DNA of 64,000 bases from Haematococcus lacustris. Lineage: Eukaryota; Chlorophyta; Chlorophyceae; Chlamydomonadales; Haematococcaceae. A program made the position numbers and the translations under genes. The DNA lies in NCBI GenBank assembly GCA_030144725.1, contig JASKMD010000017.1, forward strand, positions 6,567,992-6,631,991, given 5' to 3'. Positions 10,695 to 22,500 of the stretch are shown one piece after another; position 1 is the stretch's first letter; each line of letters starts with the position of its first letter. Below the pieces are notes generated by a model. The model had not been told where the DNA came from and searched no databases. It saw nothing but the letters and a program-made list of their open reading frames with translations.

Positions 10695-13600
10695 TCACGT
10701 TCCACAGTGCTGCCCAACCATGCATGCCATTGTCATATACACATACAGGGCACACCAAGCTCTGCACCAGTCACACCCCTCACCCATGATGAAGACCACA
10801 CAACACACGACGCGCACACAGCCTGTGGTGTTGCTGGTTGCAATGGCGGGTTGGCTGGGCGTCATGCCTGGGTGTGGCGCACCTGTGACTGCGAGGAGGC
10901 AAGGATGGTCTCCAGGGCTCTCAGGGAGGTGTCCTGCTCCTCCTTCACGCGGTGGTCCAGAACATCAACTTGGCGTGCAACCTGCGCCGTCAACGCACAT
11001 GCCACACCAAATGACCATAGGTTGGCATTGGGTCATCCATGGGCAGCCCCCACTGACACCAGCCCCTGCAGTGCTGGCACTCCAGCAAGGCCACGGGCAG
11101 AGGGCGCCCTGGCATGGGCTGCAACATTGCCCAACAGCAGCAGTCTGCAAAACACGGATGTGTATGCTGCAAGGCTGTGTGGCAAAGGTGTCGGCTGGCA
11201 TATCTGTCTAGTAGGTCTCTAGGCAACAGCGCAGGGGGTCAGCATGCTTAGTCTCAATGTTGCTACTGTGGACTTCACGGAGACTGCCGCACAGCTTACA
11301 TACCTGCATGAGCGCGCCCTCGAATCGTGACTGCCGGTCTAGGAAGCGCTTTTCCAACGCCGCAACCACGCTGGCCATGTTGCCCAGGTCTGCGGTGCGG
11401 CCTGGGGCAGGCTGCGCTGTGGGCTGCTTAGAAATCTGTTCCACTGCGCCCAGCTGGCTGGACAGGGTGTCAATGCGCCCGGTGGCTGCTCGCACATCGC
11501 CCGCCAGTTGGTACACAAGCGACGACATACTGTCGACCTGTGGCAGTGACATAAGCGATGTGCCTGACTTGCGCCTCAAGTGCTGAGTTCATAATGCCGG
11601 GCTGGTCTGTGCTGAGTACACTTCTTCGTCTGTGCTGAGTACACTTTGAGTGCCTTAGCCTTCAGTCTTCAGAGGCCTTTGTCAAGGTGGTGAAGTAGTG
11701 CCCCCAAGATCTCAAAGAGATCAACGAGGCACACAAGCAGGACTGACCTGCTTTGCCAGGGCAGGGTCTGCTCCTGCAGCGGCTGGCGTACTTTTTATAC
11801 GCGCAACCTCTTCTGCCAGCTGCTTGAGGATGCCCTGCAGCAGGGAATGCAGCCAGAGCCTTGTTTGGCTTGATGCGGCGGCCAGGCAAAGCTGCTTTGC
11901 AATCACATGGCTGATTAGCTGTGGCCTCAAGTGTAGCAAGGGATGGCTGGATGCTGGCACTGGCAATACCTGCAGCCCCTCCATCTGGCGAGACACCCCT
12001 TCCAGGGACTCCTGCTTAACCAAGGCTTGGGACAGCTGCGCTTCCAGCTTGGAGAGCCTGCCCGCAATGCTGCTGGCGGTCACACTGCCGTCAGGGCCAC
12101 CGCCAACAATCTGCACAAAGCACAGTGTTGCTTATCATGTTACATCTCTGACACGGTAGTACTGAATCCGCCGAGTGGCACACTCCGTTACTGACTGTGA
12201 GTGATAAGTGCTGGTTGCCATGCGCAAGCAAGCCACCCACTGGCTGCTTACAGCCAAGCAGTGCAGAGGGCCTCTATAAGAGACAAAGCTGGGTTGAGCA
12301 GGTCACAGCAGAGGTGGCTTGAGGAGGCTTGAGGCTGAACAGGGAGCACCAGGACAGCACCTGCAGTGAGGGGGAGGACTGCAGCTGGCGGGTCTGGGCT
12401 GCCGCCATGGCCTCCAGCCTGGCCTCCAGATCAACCAGCCGGGCCTCCAGGGCGCTGCGGGGCTCACCAGCGCCGCTGCTGTCTGCCATGGCCTGCGGGG
12501 CACAGCAGGTCAGGCTAGACCAAGGGCAGGGAGCAGGGCTGGTGGGGCACCCCACATAAAGGCTGTGATGTCAGGTGGTGAAGCAGAGCAGCATGTACAC
12601 AATCTGGTGATGGTGCACAACTGGCTTTCTGACTCTTTGATCAGTGCCCGGTCCCTGGTCATGAGGTGCGGGATGAAGCCAAAGGCCTGCCAGCCCCACA
12701 CATTGCCTGAGTCTTACCTTGCCGCCTGCAAACTGCTCCATGCGCATGGCTCCTGGCTGCCTGACGTCCACTGACTCATACAGAGGGTTGCTCATGGAGC
12801 TGGGACCCTGCAGGCACCCAGGATTGCATGCACGGATGTTTGCACACATGCCCCCATGTGCCGATACGCATGCAGTGGAGCCCACAGAGCACAGAACTAG
12901 CGGGACTGGGCCAGGAGAGGCACTAGCACACTCTTCCTCACACACTGCTGGCGGTGTGAACTAGCTTACAGCTTGAGTTCACCTGTGGCAGAGGGACGTG
13001 CTGGGATGCTGGGGCTGACACCTTGTTGACCAGGGGTTTCTTCTTGGTCTTGCAAGCAGCGGCTGCAGCAGCTGCCTCACCAGGACGGGGCCGGGCAGGA
13101 ATAGCCAGTGCGGCCCGGGCAGCAGCGGCGGTGGCACGACCCGCGGCTGTGACTGGCAGGTTGCAGGACAGGGGCGTGGGCACCTCTTGAATGCTGGCCA
13201 GACCCTGCAGCGGGATCAGGGAGAAGTGGCAGGCTTGACGAATAAGTAGAGGCAGGCATCAGGGTCAGCCATCCATAAGTCAATCAGGCCATGGCGTTGG
13301 CATTGGCACCAGGGTCGCACATTGAGGCCATGCAGCATGTGCCCAGGACGGGGTGTGGTGGGTGTGATGTGAACCGACCAGGAGGTTGGAGAAGGAGGTG
13401 TCCACCTCGTCCTGGGTGCAGCGCTGCCCTCCTGGCGCGGTGCCTGCCTCACTGGTGTGCTGCAAAGGAGCACCAGGGTCAGCTAGGGAGGGTCAGCCAG
13501 AAAATGTCATCTGGGGAAGGCCAACTGGGGAGAGTCAGCTGGGAAGGGTCAGGATCAAGGGCAGGATGCTGTTGGTGGGCAGGAGAGGGGCCCAAGAAGG

Positions 13601-16600
13601 GGCAGAGCCTATCATCGGAGTCATCAAGAGTGGTTAAGGGAAGGGCAGAGTGGAAAGTCAGGGAACATCCCTGTCTAACCTGTCTGGCCCACTGACCGTG
13701 GAACCATCTGGCGTGAACAGGCTGGGAGGCCCCTTGCAGCCCAGGGACACGAGCAGGTCGTCAAACTGCAGGCCCGCCTCATATGACACAGCCGCCAGGG
13801 CCTCCACAAACTCCTTGAAGCCTAGGCGACGGGCGGTACGGTAGCGGTAGAACACCACATCCACAGCGGTGGTGCTGAGCCGACCTGCAACCGCATGCAT
13901 GCAGCCATGCATGGCCTGGATGAAGCTGCTTGCAGCGTACCGCACTGCCAGCTGCACCGCACAGTTGCAGGCAGGCTTGCTGACCTCACCTACATAGTAT
14001 GGCCTGCTGTGTGTCAGCAGGTATTTAGCCATTGCTTGGTCACCCAGAGCTTTGCTAGGGGCGGCACTGCATGTCACCACAGTGTCTAGGTGTGACTGAT
14101 GCTCGGGGCAGGGATGACAAGAAGCTGGGAGTTGGGAGGTGGTGGTAGTGAGGTGTGCTGGAGGGCATGCCACCCTCGGTGTCCAGGTGCCCAGGCTTGC
14201 TTACAGACCACAATGTGCCATAGCGGCAAGTAGCTCCAAATAGCATCATTGAAGTAATACTTAGCAGCATGTTCTTAGACATCAAGCTGCGTGCCCTGCA
14301 CCGCACCCAGTGCTGGCTAGCCTAGTGGTCCCTAGTGGTCCGACAAAATGAAGGCCCTGGTGATGGACGAGGGGGCTGGCTAGTCTAGTCTTGTGGGTCA
14401 GATAGGCTGCAGGGCTCACCATCAGGCTCCAGGAAGCCTGCGTCAGCACACAGCCGGTGGAACTGCTGTGCCGTCATGTGTGGCACGGTGCCCTGGCTGT
14501 AGACGCGGCCTTGACCCAGAGCAAACCTGCATGTGCACGGCTTTACTTGGCATCACATTGCTTCATTGCAACTGTAAATCTGACCCGAGCTGTGCAGCAG
14601 TCTCTCAAGTGGTTGGCTTTGCTATTGGCAGATGGCGCTGACATCAGCTGGTGCTGCTTGCAGCAGGCCACTGACTTGCAGTAGTTCTTGAACACGCGCT
14701 TAAGGCCGGGGTTGTTTTCAACCCCCACGGGGATGATGTGCTTCTGAGTGGCGCTCTTGATGCGGCCTTCACGGGCCATCTGGGTCTGGTAATGGGCTAT
14801 GCGCTCATAGTAGTTGATGAAGTCCTGCCAGCAAAGGGTGGGCTCACAAGGGTGGTCAGTGACATGGACAATGTGCTGCACTGCTCCAATGTGTGGCCAC
14901 TTGCTGACTTGGTGGTGACCGCCAACCAACACCCTCGCTCGCACGTCAAGGAGACCCTATTGATACCAGCAATGGTTCCAGTAATGCCAGTGCCAGGCTA
15001 AACGTCAACTGATGCCTAGGATGTAGTGGCACCTCGCCCCTCACCTGCAAGCTGACTTTGCCATCCTTGTCCCAGTCAGCTTTTTTGAACTCATGGTCTA
15101 GCATGCGTCCTGCAGCCACTTGCAAGAGCCGATAAAGCAAGCCCATGGCATGGAGAGCTGGGCTGGGATGCAAGGTGACTGACCTAGGCGCTTGGCACGA
15201 ATGCCATTAAACACCCCGACCTCTTGCAGAGCGGCCAGCATTTCGTCCCTGCATGGTTCAGTCAGGGTGGTGGTGATGACAGGCAGGTGGTGCGGACAGC
15301 AACTTGTTTTGGAGTGCACTACACACACTCAGCGTGCAGCGTGCAAGTCCAGGGTGGCAGCTTCTGGTGCCGTGAGCGTAAGTTGCATGTGGGTGTGGCC
15401 TAGCTTTGCAATGATGTGCAGCATGTTGTGCAGCATAATGGTGTTGACCAGTAGCAAAGTGGTGGATGCCCAAAGCCTGACTTGTTTAGGTAGTTGTCCT
15501 GGTTCTGGTCGTGCTTGCGGAAGATGACCGCAGCCTTCTCTGCTGCTCCACCGGCTGCTAGGGAGAAAGACATGTGCAGGGGCGAGCTGCTGATGCCGGT
15601 CTTGCGGCTCATCTGGCTGAACTGGAAGCTGCAGCAGGCAACACAACACACAATACCACGTATATGCATACCCGTCAGCATCACAGGCATCAATGCACTA
15701 TAGCAGGTAGAGTCTATGTGTTGCGGCAACGCTGATAGACAACACTTAATGTAGGCTGTTCTGCTGTCTAGGAGCCTGGCTGCTGCAAGTTGCACCTCAG
15801 GTAGCTGGTGCCAGTGCGGCCAGTCCTGGATGTTGTCTGGGTGTTATGGCTGAACATGGATCCAGCTTCAGACCGCGGGCTGCACACAGCAACAGCATGC
15901 CGTGTCATAATAATGATGATAACAGCACCGGGAACCTCATGTGTACATCACCTGTAGGTCTGCCAGGGCTAGAAAGGGAGGCCATGCATGTGTCCAAAAG
16001 ACAGCATGCAAGCCAGTGCAATGCATGGCGTGGGGATGCATTTGACCCCTTGCAGTTTGCACAACACCAGGCAGATAGATGCTGCAGCAGGACCACAGGG
16101 CACACGGTATCACGCACCTGCGGGCATGGTTTGGAGAGGCGGGTTGTGTCGGGCTGCTGCATTGCTGCGGTAGCAGCTTGGAATGTTGCATGCGCAGCGC
16201 GTCTCGTGCCGCGGCTGCCGCGGTGTGACCGCTAACTGCTTGGCCGAGCGTCGCTGCATCGATCCACGCGTGGATGTGCGGCGAAGATCGGGCGGGTGAG
16301 GTGCCGGGCACTCGCATGGTGTTCGCTGCCAGCGTTTGGTTCATTTGCGCGGTCAGCTGCTCGGGTACGGGGCCACCGATTTTGAGGTGAGTCAGCGATC
16401 GGTTGTTGGGCAGCTCGCGCGCGATCGCCTCCGCTCCCTCAACAGACTCCACGTCCACAAACAGGGACTGGAGCGTGGCGGTGTACCGCAACATCTGACA
16501 CAGCTGGGAAACCCCCTGTGAGTGCAGCAGGTGCGAAACTGGTGGTGCCTAAAGAAGGGAAGAAAGGAAGAAAGACTATGCCATCCCCGTACAATGCAGG

Positions 16601-19180
16601 GAGGAGAGTAGCCTTGGGGCATGCCCTTGCTACCCTCCCGTCAGCGCTACATCCTGATGGTGCTGCCTGCTGCTTGGTGACGCAAGGAGGAAAAGAAGCT
16701 GCTCTTGGGGCCTGACTGCCACTAGGTGAAGAATCCCCTAGGCCTCTCCATTGCCTGTCAGTGGCAGAGAGTATCCAGACATGGGTAATAGCAGGTACGG
16801 GACTAACCCATCCTCATCAAAGCGCACAGCAGCCGCCTATGCATGCTTGGCAGCAATGAATTTGTATATGCTCGTAGTGATAACCACATGTTCTTTCCTA
16901 TACTATTTTATGGAAGGCGGGCTTTGACTCAGCAAGGTGTAGATCTGGCCCACCTCTGTTGACAATGGCACACCCCGCAAGTCCAGCAGCTGCAGGGAGT
17001 TGTTGCGTGTGGCCGCCTTGATGATGGCCACTGCAGCATTCTCAAAGGCCCTTGCCCCGCCTACAGCCACCTCCTTCAAGGTCCCTGTGGGTGCGATGAG
17101 GACGAGCAGGCAATGGTCATGGAGGCCAGTGGAAGAAGGCCACTCAGGGCCAAGAAGCTGCTGAGTTGCGCAGCGCTGCACATGAGACTGCTTTTCTTTG
17201 CACAGTGCTTCAATGTTACATGTTCTGGGAAGCCTGATGTACATCACAACCAGTACGTGGCGGTTGCTAAGCATAGTGTTGCTGCAGACTCAGCGCCATC
17301 AGCATCAGCGCAAGCAGTGTGACTTATTGACCCACCTGAGCTGAAGCGCAGGCAGTCGGCTATGGCGTGGAGAGTGGCATCCGTGGCATGGTTCAGGCTG
17401 ATATTGAGCCGGGACAGCACCAACGCGCTCTTTGCAGCACGTGCTAGGGCAAGGCAGCCAACATCTGTGATCTGCAAAAGAGTAGAACACCGCTTGCCAC
17501 CTGGACTCTTGAAGTAGAATGCACCACCCCTCCTCAGAATCAATGCTGCCTGCTATCTGACTCAAATGGAGGTGCCCCATTTGTTGCACAACGTGTTCCA
17601 AGGCGCTGCCCTGAGGCCAGTTGCCCATTGCCTTATGTTGTGATGTTGCTGAGGCGATGTTTTCGTACCTATGCTGTGCCGGTTTCTTAACAGCACCTAC
17701 CAGGTTTCCTTCCAGCTCCAATGAGTTCAGAGGGAGTGACGATTGCTCCCCCTCAGCCACCAGCATGGCAGCCAGGGCGCAGGCTCCTTTGTCACTACAA
17801 AAGTGAGTCAGAGCCATGCAGACAGCACAGCTTGAGGATTTTTTGCAATTTGCAAATTTGCAATGACATCTGTCAGCCCCTGACCTGATGCGGTTGTAGC
17901 TTAGGTCCAGGGTCTTCAGCCCACTCATCATACCTGCACAGGAGCAACAGGTGTGGAGCATGATGACCAGCACAGGGGCATGGCAATAGGCGGGGCCTGG
18001 TTGCTGCACTGCTATGTACGGCTCAGTTCCATGATATTCACACCTGTATTCTCAAACTCGCGGGCAATGCGCAGGGCACCCTCATCGCCCAGGCTGCACC
18101 CAGCGAGCCGCAGGCTGGTCAGTCTGTCACCCTTCAGCAGCCTGCCTTCACACAAGCCCATTGCAAAATCATCACCCTGCCGCAAACGCAATCCACACAT
18201 CATGTGTCAGTACACAAGCAACAGTCTAGCTGGCAGGCCGAAGAGTGCTCCAAAATGGCATCTGGCAACTGCACATTCCAAGCGCGCACCAGCTTGCAGT
18301 CCGAGATGTCCAAGGACACCAGGTCTGCTAGTGCCAGGGTTTTGGCAATATTTGCAGCGCCCTGGTTGTCCTTGAAGATGCACTGCTTGAGGGTAAGGCG
18401 CTTCAGGGTCCTGGTGCACTTGGTCACTGTGTCGGCTATGGCGACCCATGAGTTTGTATGCTGTGGTGCAACAGCAGCAACGGCAGCAGAATCACGCACA
18501 GTACAGCCCACTGGGCTAAGGCGGATGCATGCATTGACATGGCAGCGAGCTGCTGGATGGGTGAGGCTTGACCCGGTTATAGGGTAGGGCTATGTCAGAA
18601 CCAGCAGACACTTCAGCAGCCAGGCTGATGCCCTGCTATGCTTGCATTGTCCCCTGTTGGGCATCCTGGGGCAGCATGCTACGCTCTACCCCTTTGTGCT
18701 CCCTCAGCAGGGCTAAAGAGTGTGCTGGTCACGAGCAATGCCCAGCAGGCTGACATAGACGCACCAGTGACAACACACGGAAAGTGACTTCTTCAAGGTT
18801 GCTCAATGGCAACACAGCGCACAGGGCTATGACCTGCCCATCAGACAGGACTTGCAGGGGGTGGCTGATGCTGATGCTGCGGAGTCCAGAGCTCCTGCAG
18901 TTAGGGGAATGATGTGCCATGTGCATCCAGCTGTGTGTCTTTGCTGTGAGGCTCAGGAGCCAGGTGGCACCCTTTGCTGCTCCACTGAACCCCAGATAGG
19001 TATTTGTCCTAGTCTGGGTGCTGAGGGTTAGAACCGAGACTAACACAGGATGGTCAAAGGCACAGGGAAGGCAGGCACTCACAATGCTGTCAGCAATTCC
19101 GGCAGCGGCTGTGCGCCTAGCTCCTCGCTTAGCGACGTGTAATGCGTGTAAATGCTCGGGATAGCGCCGGGGACCTGCAT
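10695..19180 (-). CDS. LRR / EF-hand / p25-alpha (TPPP-like) / coiled-coil protein
   Basis: A chain of 25 exons keeps phase from ATG 19180 (19180-19083, 18894-18765, 18460-18290, 18176-18044, 17933-17885, 17794-17701, 17471-17336, 17084-16954, 16515-16118, 15879-15796, 15628-15482, 15248-15184, 15109-15045, 14824-14676, 14526-14420, 13884-13697, 13459-13379, 13204-12983, 12807-12718, 12492-12361, 12110-11970, 11834-11748, 11537-11304, 10981-10883, last about 10709-10695), about 1080 residues. Residues 30-440 are ribonuclease-inhibitor-like leucine-rich repeats (LKTLDLSYNRI, LTSLRLAGCSLGDEGA). Two canonical EF loops follow: DQNQDNYLNKDE (about 515) and DWDKDGKVSLQD (about 557). A p25-alpha domain (GLKRVFKNYCK to VDVVFYRYRTARRLGFKEF, about 600-690) and predicted coiled coils complete it. 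p25-alpha proteins bind microtubules, so a calcium-responsive cytoskeletal or flagellar role is inferred. The last four residues are uncertain. Confidence 0.8.
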
Positions 19181-19584
19181 TGTTTTCTACTGCATGTTTG
19201 ACCGGCTGAGAACGCGGCGACAAGGAGAGCTTGAAGGTGCTAAAGTCGCTTGTGCGCAACGGTAGGCCGTTCGCGAAAAGTTACGTGTGTGTGTGAGTAA
19301 AGTATTTTGTCCTTAGAACTTAGGAGCATATATGCAATAGTTGACAATGTCTGACCTAAGCTTGGTATGCTGCAAGCTGCTTTGCTATCTGCCAGGTAGT
19401 CTTTATACATTTTGTTGCGCTGCGTCGAACTGAATTTCTGCTGACCCCTGCCAAAGACAGTATGTTAGAACTAAGCATAGTAGAGTGTGTGTTGGGGACC
19501 CGTGTTGCACGAATAATGATCAGTATGTACTTTTATTTCTGGTTGCTTGTACCGACCTTGCGTCAGCTGTGCCCAGTGGTTTAG
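19181..19584. promoter_or_regulatory. Shared divergent promoter region
   Basis: 404 bp separate the start codons of the LRR/EF-hand gene (minus) and the tryptophanyl-tRNA synthetase gene (plus). No TATA box or other core motif stands out; it must hold both 5' UTRs and promoters. Confidence 0.6.
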
Positions 19585-22500
19585 ATGGCAGTCGATGAAC
19601 CTCCATCCGCGGCAGCCGCACCCATACCCGCTGATTCTGAGCAGGTGCGATGGGCGGCTTGTGTTAAGCTGCGATAACATGCACAATTAATGCCGTTGCG
19701 CCTTGGCGATAGCAGTACATCGACCCCTGGACAGTGCAAGGTGGAGCGGATGGGACGATTGACTACAACAAGTTGGTTGAGCAGGTGCCATGGGGAAGCT
19801 GTCTTTGTATGAGGCCCTGCTTTGACACAGTAGAATGTGTCCATGCTAATGCATCGCTTTTCGTGCAGTTTGGGTGTGCAAAGCTGGACCCAGCCCTCAT
19901 AGCAAGGTGAATGCCCAGCAGGACAAGCACAGGCGTACAAGCAAGTGGGCTTGGGCAGTGGCCTCCACAAACACATCACTGGGTGGATGCTGCACACCAT
20001 GCTGCAGACAGACATCCCAATGCATGCAAGCTTATCAGACTCTGTGCTTCCCATGCAACCGTACTTCCCGTAGGATAGAACGGCTCACCAAGCGGCCTGC
20101 GCACCCATTCCTCAAGCGTGGGGTTTTCTTTGCCCATCGGGACCTGTCAGAGATTCTTGACTGTTATGAGAAAGGCATCCCCTTTTACTTGTATACTGGG
20201 AGAGTGAGTATGCGCCCATTTTGGCCTGAAGCGGGGCAGCTGGTCAGGGACGTTTCATGCTTAGTGATGGCCAGCATTAGTGATCACTGGGCAAAGACTT
20301 GGCAATGGTTGGCAATCGGTGGACAGCAGTCACAGCTAGTGAAGCTGGGTAATGAGACCACCATTGTGACTGCCACTGTCACAGCGTGCATGTCATAACT
20401 AAGGCTGTGTCATGCTTCATGGTTTGCAAGGTGCACATGTTGTAGTTTGGAGTGATATGTGAATGTGTAGGTGTGATGTGTGAGGCATAGGGTGCCATGG
20501 GTGAAGTGTGATGGAATGTGCATGTGGTGTGATGGGTGAAGGGTGAGGCACCTGCTTGTAGTGGCTGCTGCTTGTGTGCGCCTCTCAGGGCCCTTCCTCT
20601 GAGGCTCTTCACCTGGGCCACCTGGTGCCTTTCATGTTCACCAAGTACTTGCAGGTCTGCCTGGGTGCGGCTACAGCACACAGGGTTGTCAGATGTGGGC
20701 CAGGTTGCGTGAGGTCAGGTCAGGGCCGGACCAGCTCAGCCTTGTACCAGCATCCAGTGCTGCTGTGTAGCCCCACAACAGGATAGCCCTTCAGCTCGTC
20801 AGCATGGAGCACCATGGCCTCGTTGCAGTGCATGCTGACACAGGCGAACAATTGGCAGTATGGTGATGGGACTGGGTGGTGTGTGTGCCTTGCTTGTCAG
20901 TGCAGGACGCATTCAATGTGCCGTTGGTGATCCAGCTGACAGATGATGAGAAGTCCATCTGGAAGGGCTTGGATGTGACAGAGGCACGGCGGCTGGCGAG
21001 GGAGGTAGGCCGCCAGGGCTGGCAGGGGAGGTTGGCAGGCCGCTTGCCAGGCAAATAAAGCCTGCTGCCTTGCAGAGGGGTGGGCCAAAGCAGCCACTAT
21101 ACATTAGCTGCTGGGCCCGATAGAGCAGGGTGCGCCTTCCCACCCTCACACCCTCCCTCATTCCTTGCGCCTGGACAAGGATATGACCTATCCTCGTCAA
21201 GCCCCTTGGCCACTGTGTCCTCCCAATCAACCTCACCACTCAGAAAGGTATCAAGCAGGCTGGTACAAGCGGGAAAATACAAGCTGGTTATTGCGCTGAG
21301 CCTGAGACGCCACCCGCCCTGCGGCCTTTACAGCTACACTAGCCTCACGTCCAGCTCCGTCACCAGAGCCATCTGAGCAATGGCCTTCACAGGCCCTCCA
21401 GTTCAACATCAGGCGTTGAGCCTTAGGCATTCCTGTATAGTGGCCTGTTCAGGCACCATGCTCCAACTCCCTTCACTTTGCTATGCTCAATGAGTCTCGG
21501 TATGCCCCTCCTCACCTGGTTTGGCTGCTTGCCTTGCTGTGGTGGGTGCAGAATGCCAAGGACATCATCGCCTGCGGGTTTGACGTGTCCAAGACTTTCA
21601 TCTTCTCTGACTTTGAGTATGTGGGCGGGGCCTTCTACCGCAACATCGTGCAGATACAGAGGTGCGGCTGCTGCTGCAGCACCCCGCTGCCGGACACGAC
21701 TGTGTGCACAAGGCACAGCCCCACCGGTCAGCATGCAAGTCATCTGCATGGGTCACGTTCCTCTTCTCAGCCAGGGTGTCAAACCACTCAATGCTCAACC
21801 CCATGCCTTTGCAGCATGCAGGCACAGTGAGGCGGATGCAGAGGACATGCTCCCTCTGAACATCATATTGTATCATTGTGCATGCATGCAAGCCACCAGT
21901 GTGTGACCATCTCCACAGGTGTGTGACCATGAACCAAGTGCGTGGCATCTTTGGACTCACCATGGAAGACTACATTGGCAAGATTGCGTTCCCGGCAGTG
22001 CAGGTGCCTGGTTCTATCCCTGAAAGCAGCGCTTGCTCTTCTGAGTCCTTGTCAGCAGCTGCGGGCATCGGGGTCCTGCAAGTCACCACCTGCTGGCACA
22101 GCTGGTAGCAGCCTCAATTCAGTCCCTATCACAGTACACGTTTCTGAGTTGCAGCCAATTTGCCGCTGGCTCCTGAAAGCATGTCAGCAACAGGCTTGTT
22201 TCCGCCGGCTGTGGCAATATGCCACTGCCAGGTATGCCACTGCCAGGTATGCCACTGCATCCATTTGATGTCAAACTTGCCACCAGCACTTGCCCTGCTC
22301 ATGCTGCCTGCAGCCACCGCACACTGCCCTCACACTGCCACCAGGTGCTAGGCAGGCATGAGGTCCGCCCCCAGCTGGTAGTGCGCTGCCGCCACTGCCA
22401 CATCACATACGCACGGCGCCCTCTCCTTGCCTGTTCACTACATGTCACTATTACGTGGGCAAGGCCGCCACGACTGCATGGGCAGGGCCACCAGCTGCCT

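Noticed and set aside
15937..16117. Separate 3' end of an LRR-only gene near 15937
   Set aside because: A donor at 16118 joins in perfect phase to the exon at 15879, linking LRR and EF-hand parts; no poly(A) signal was seen between them.
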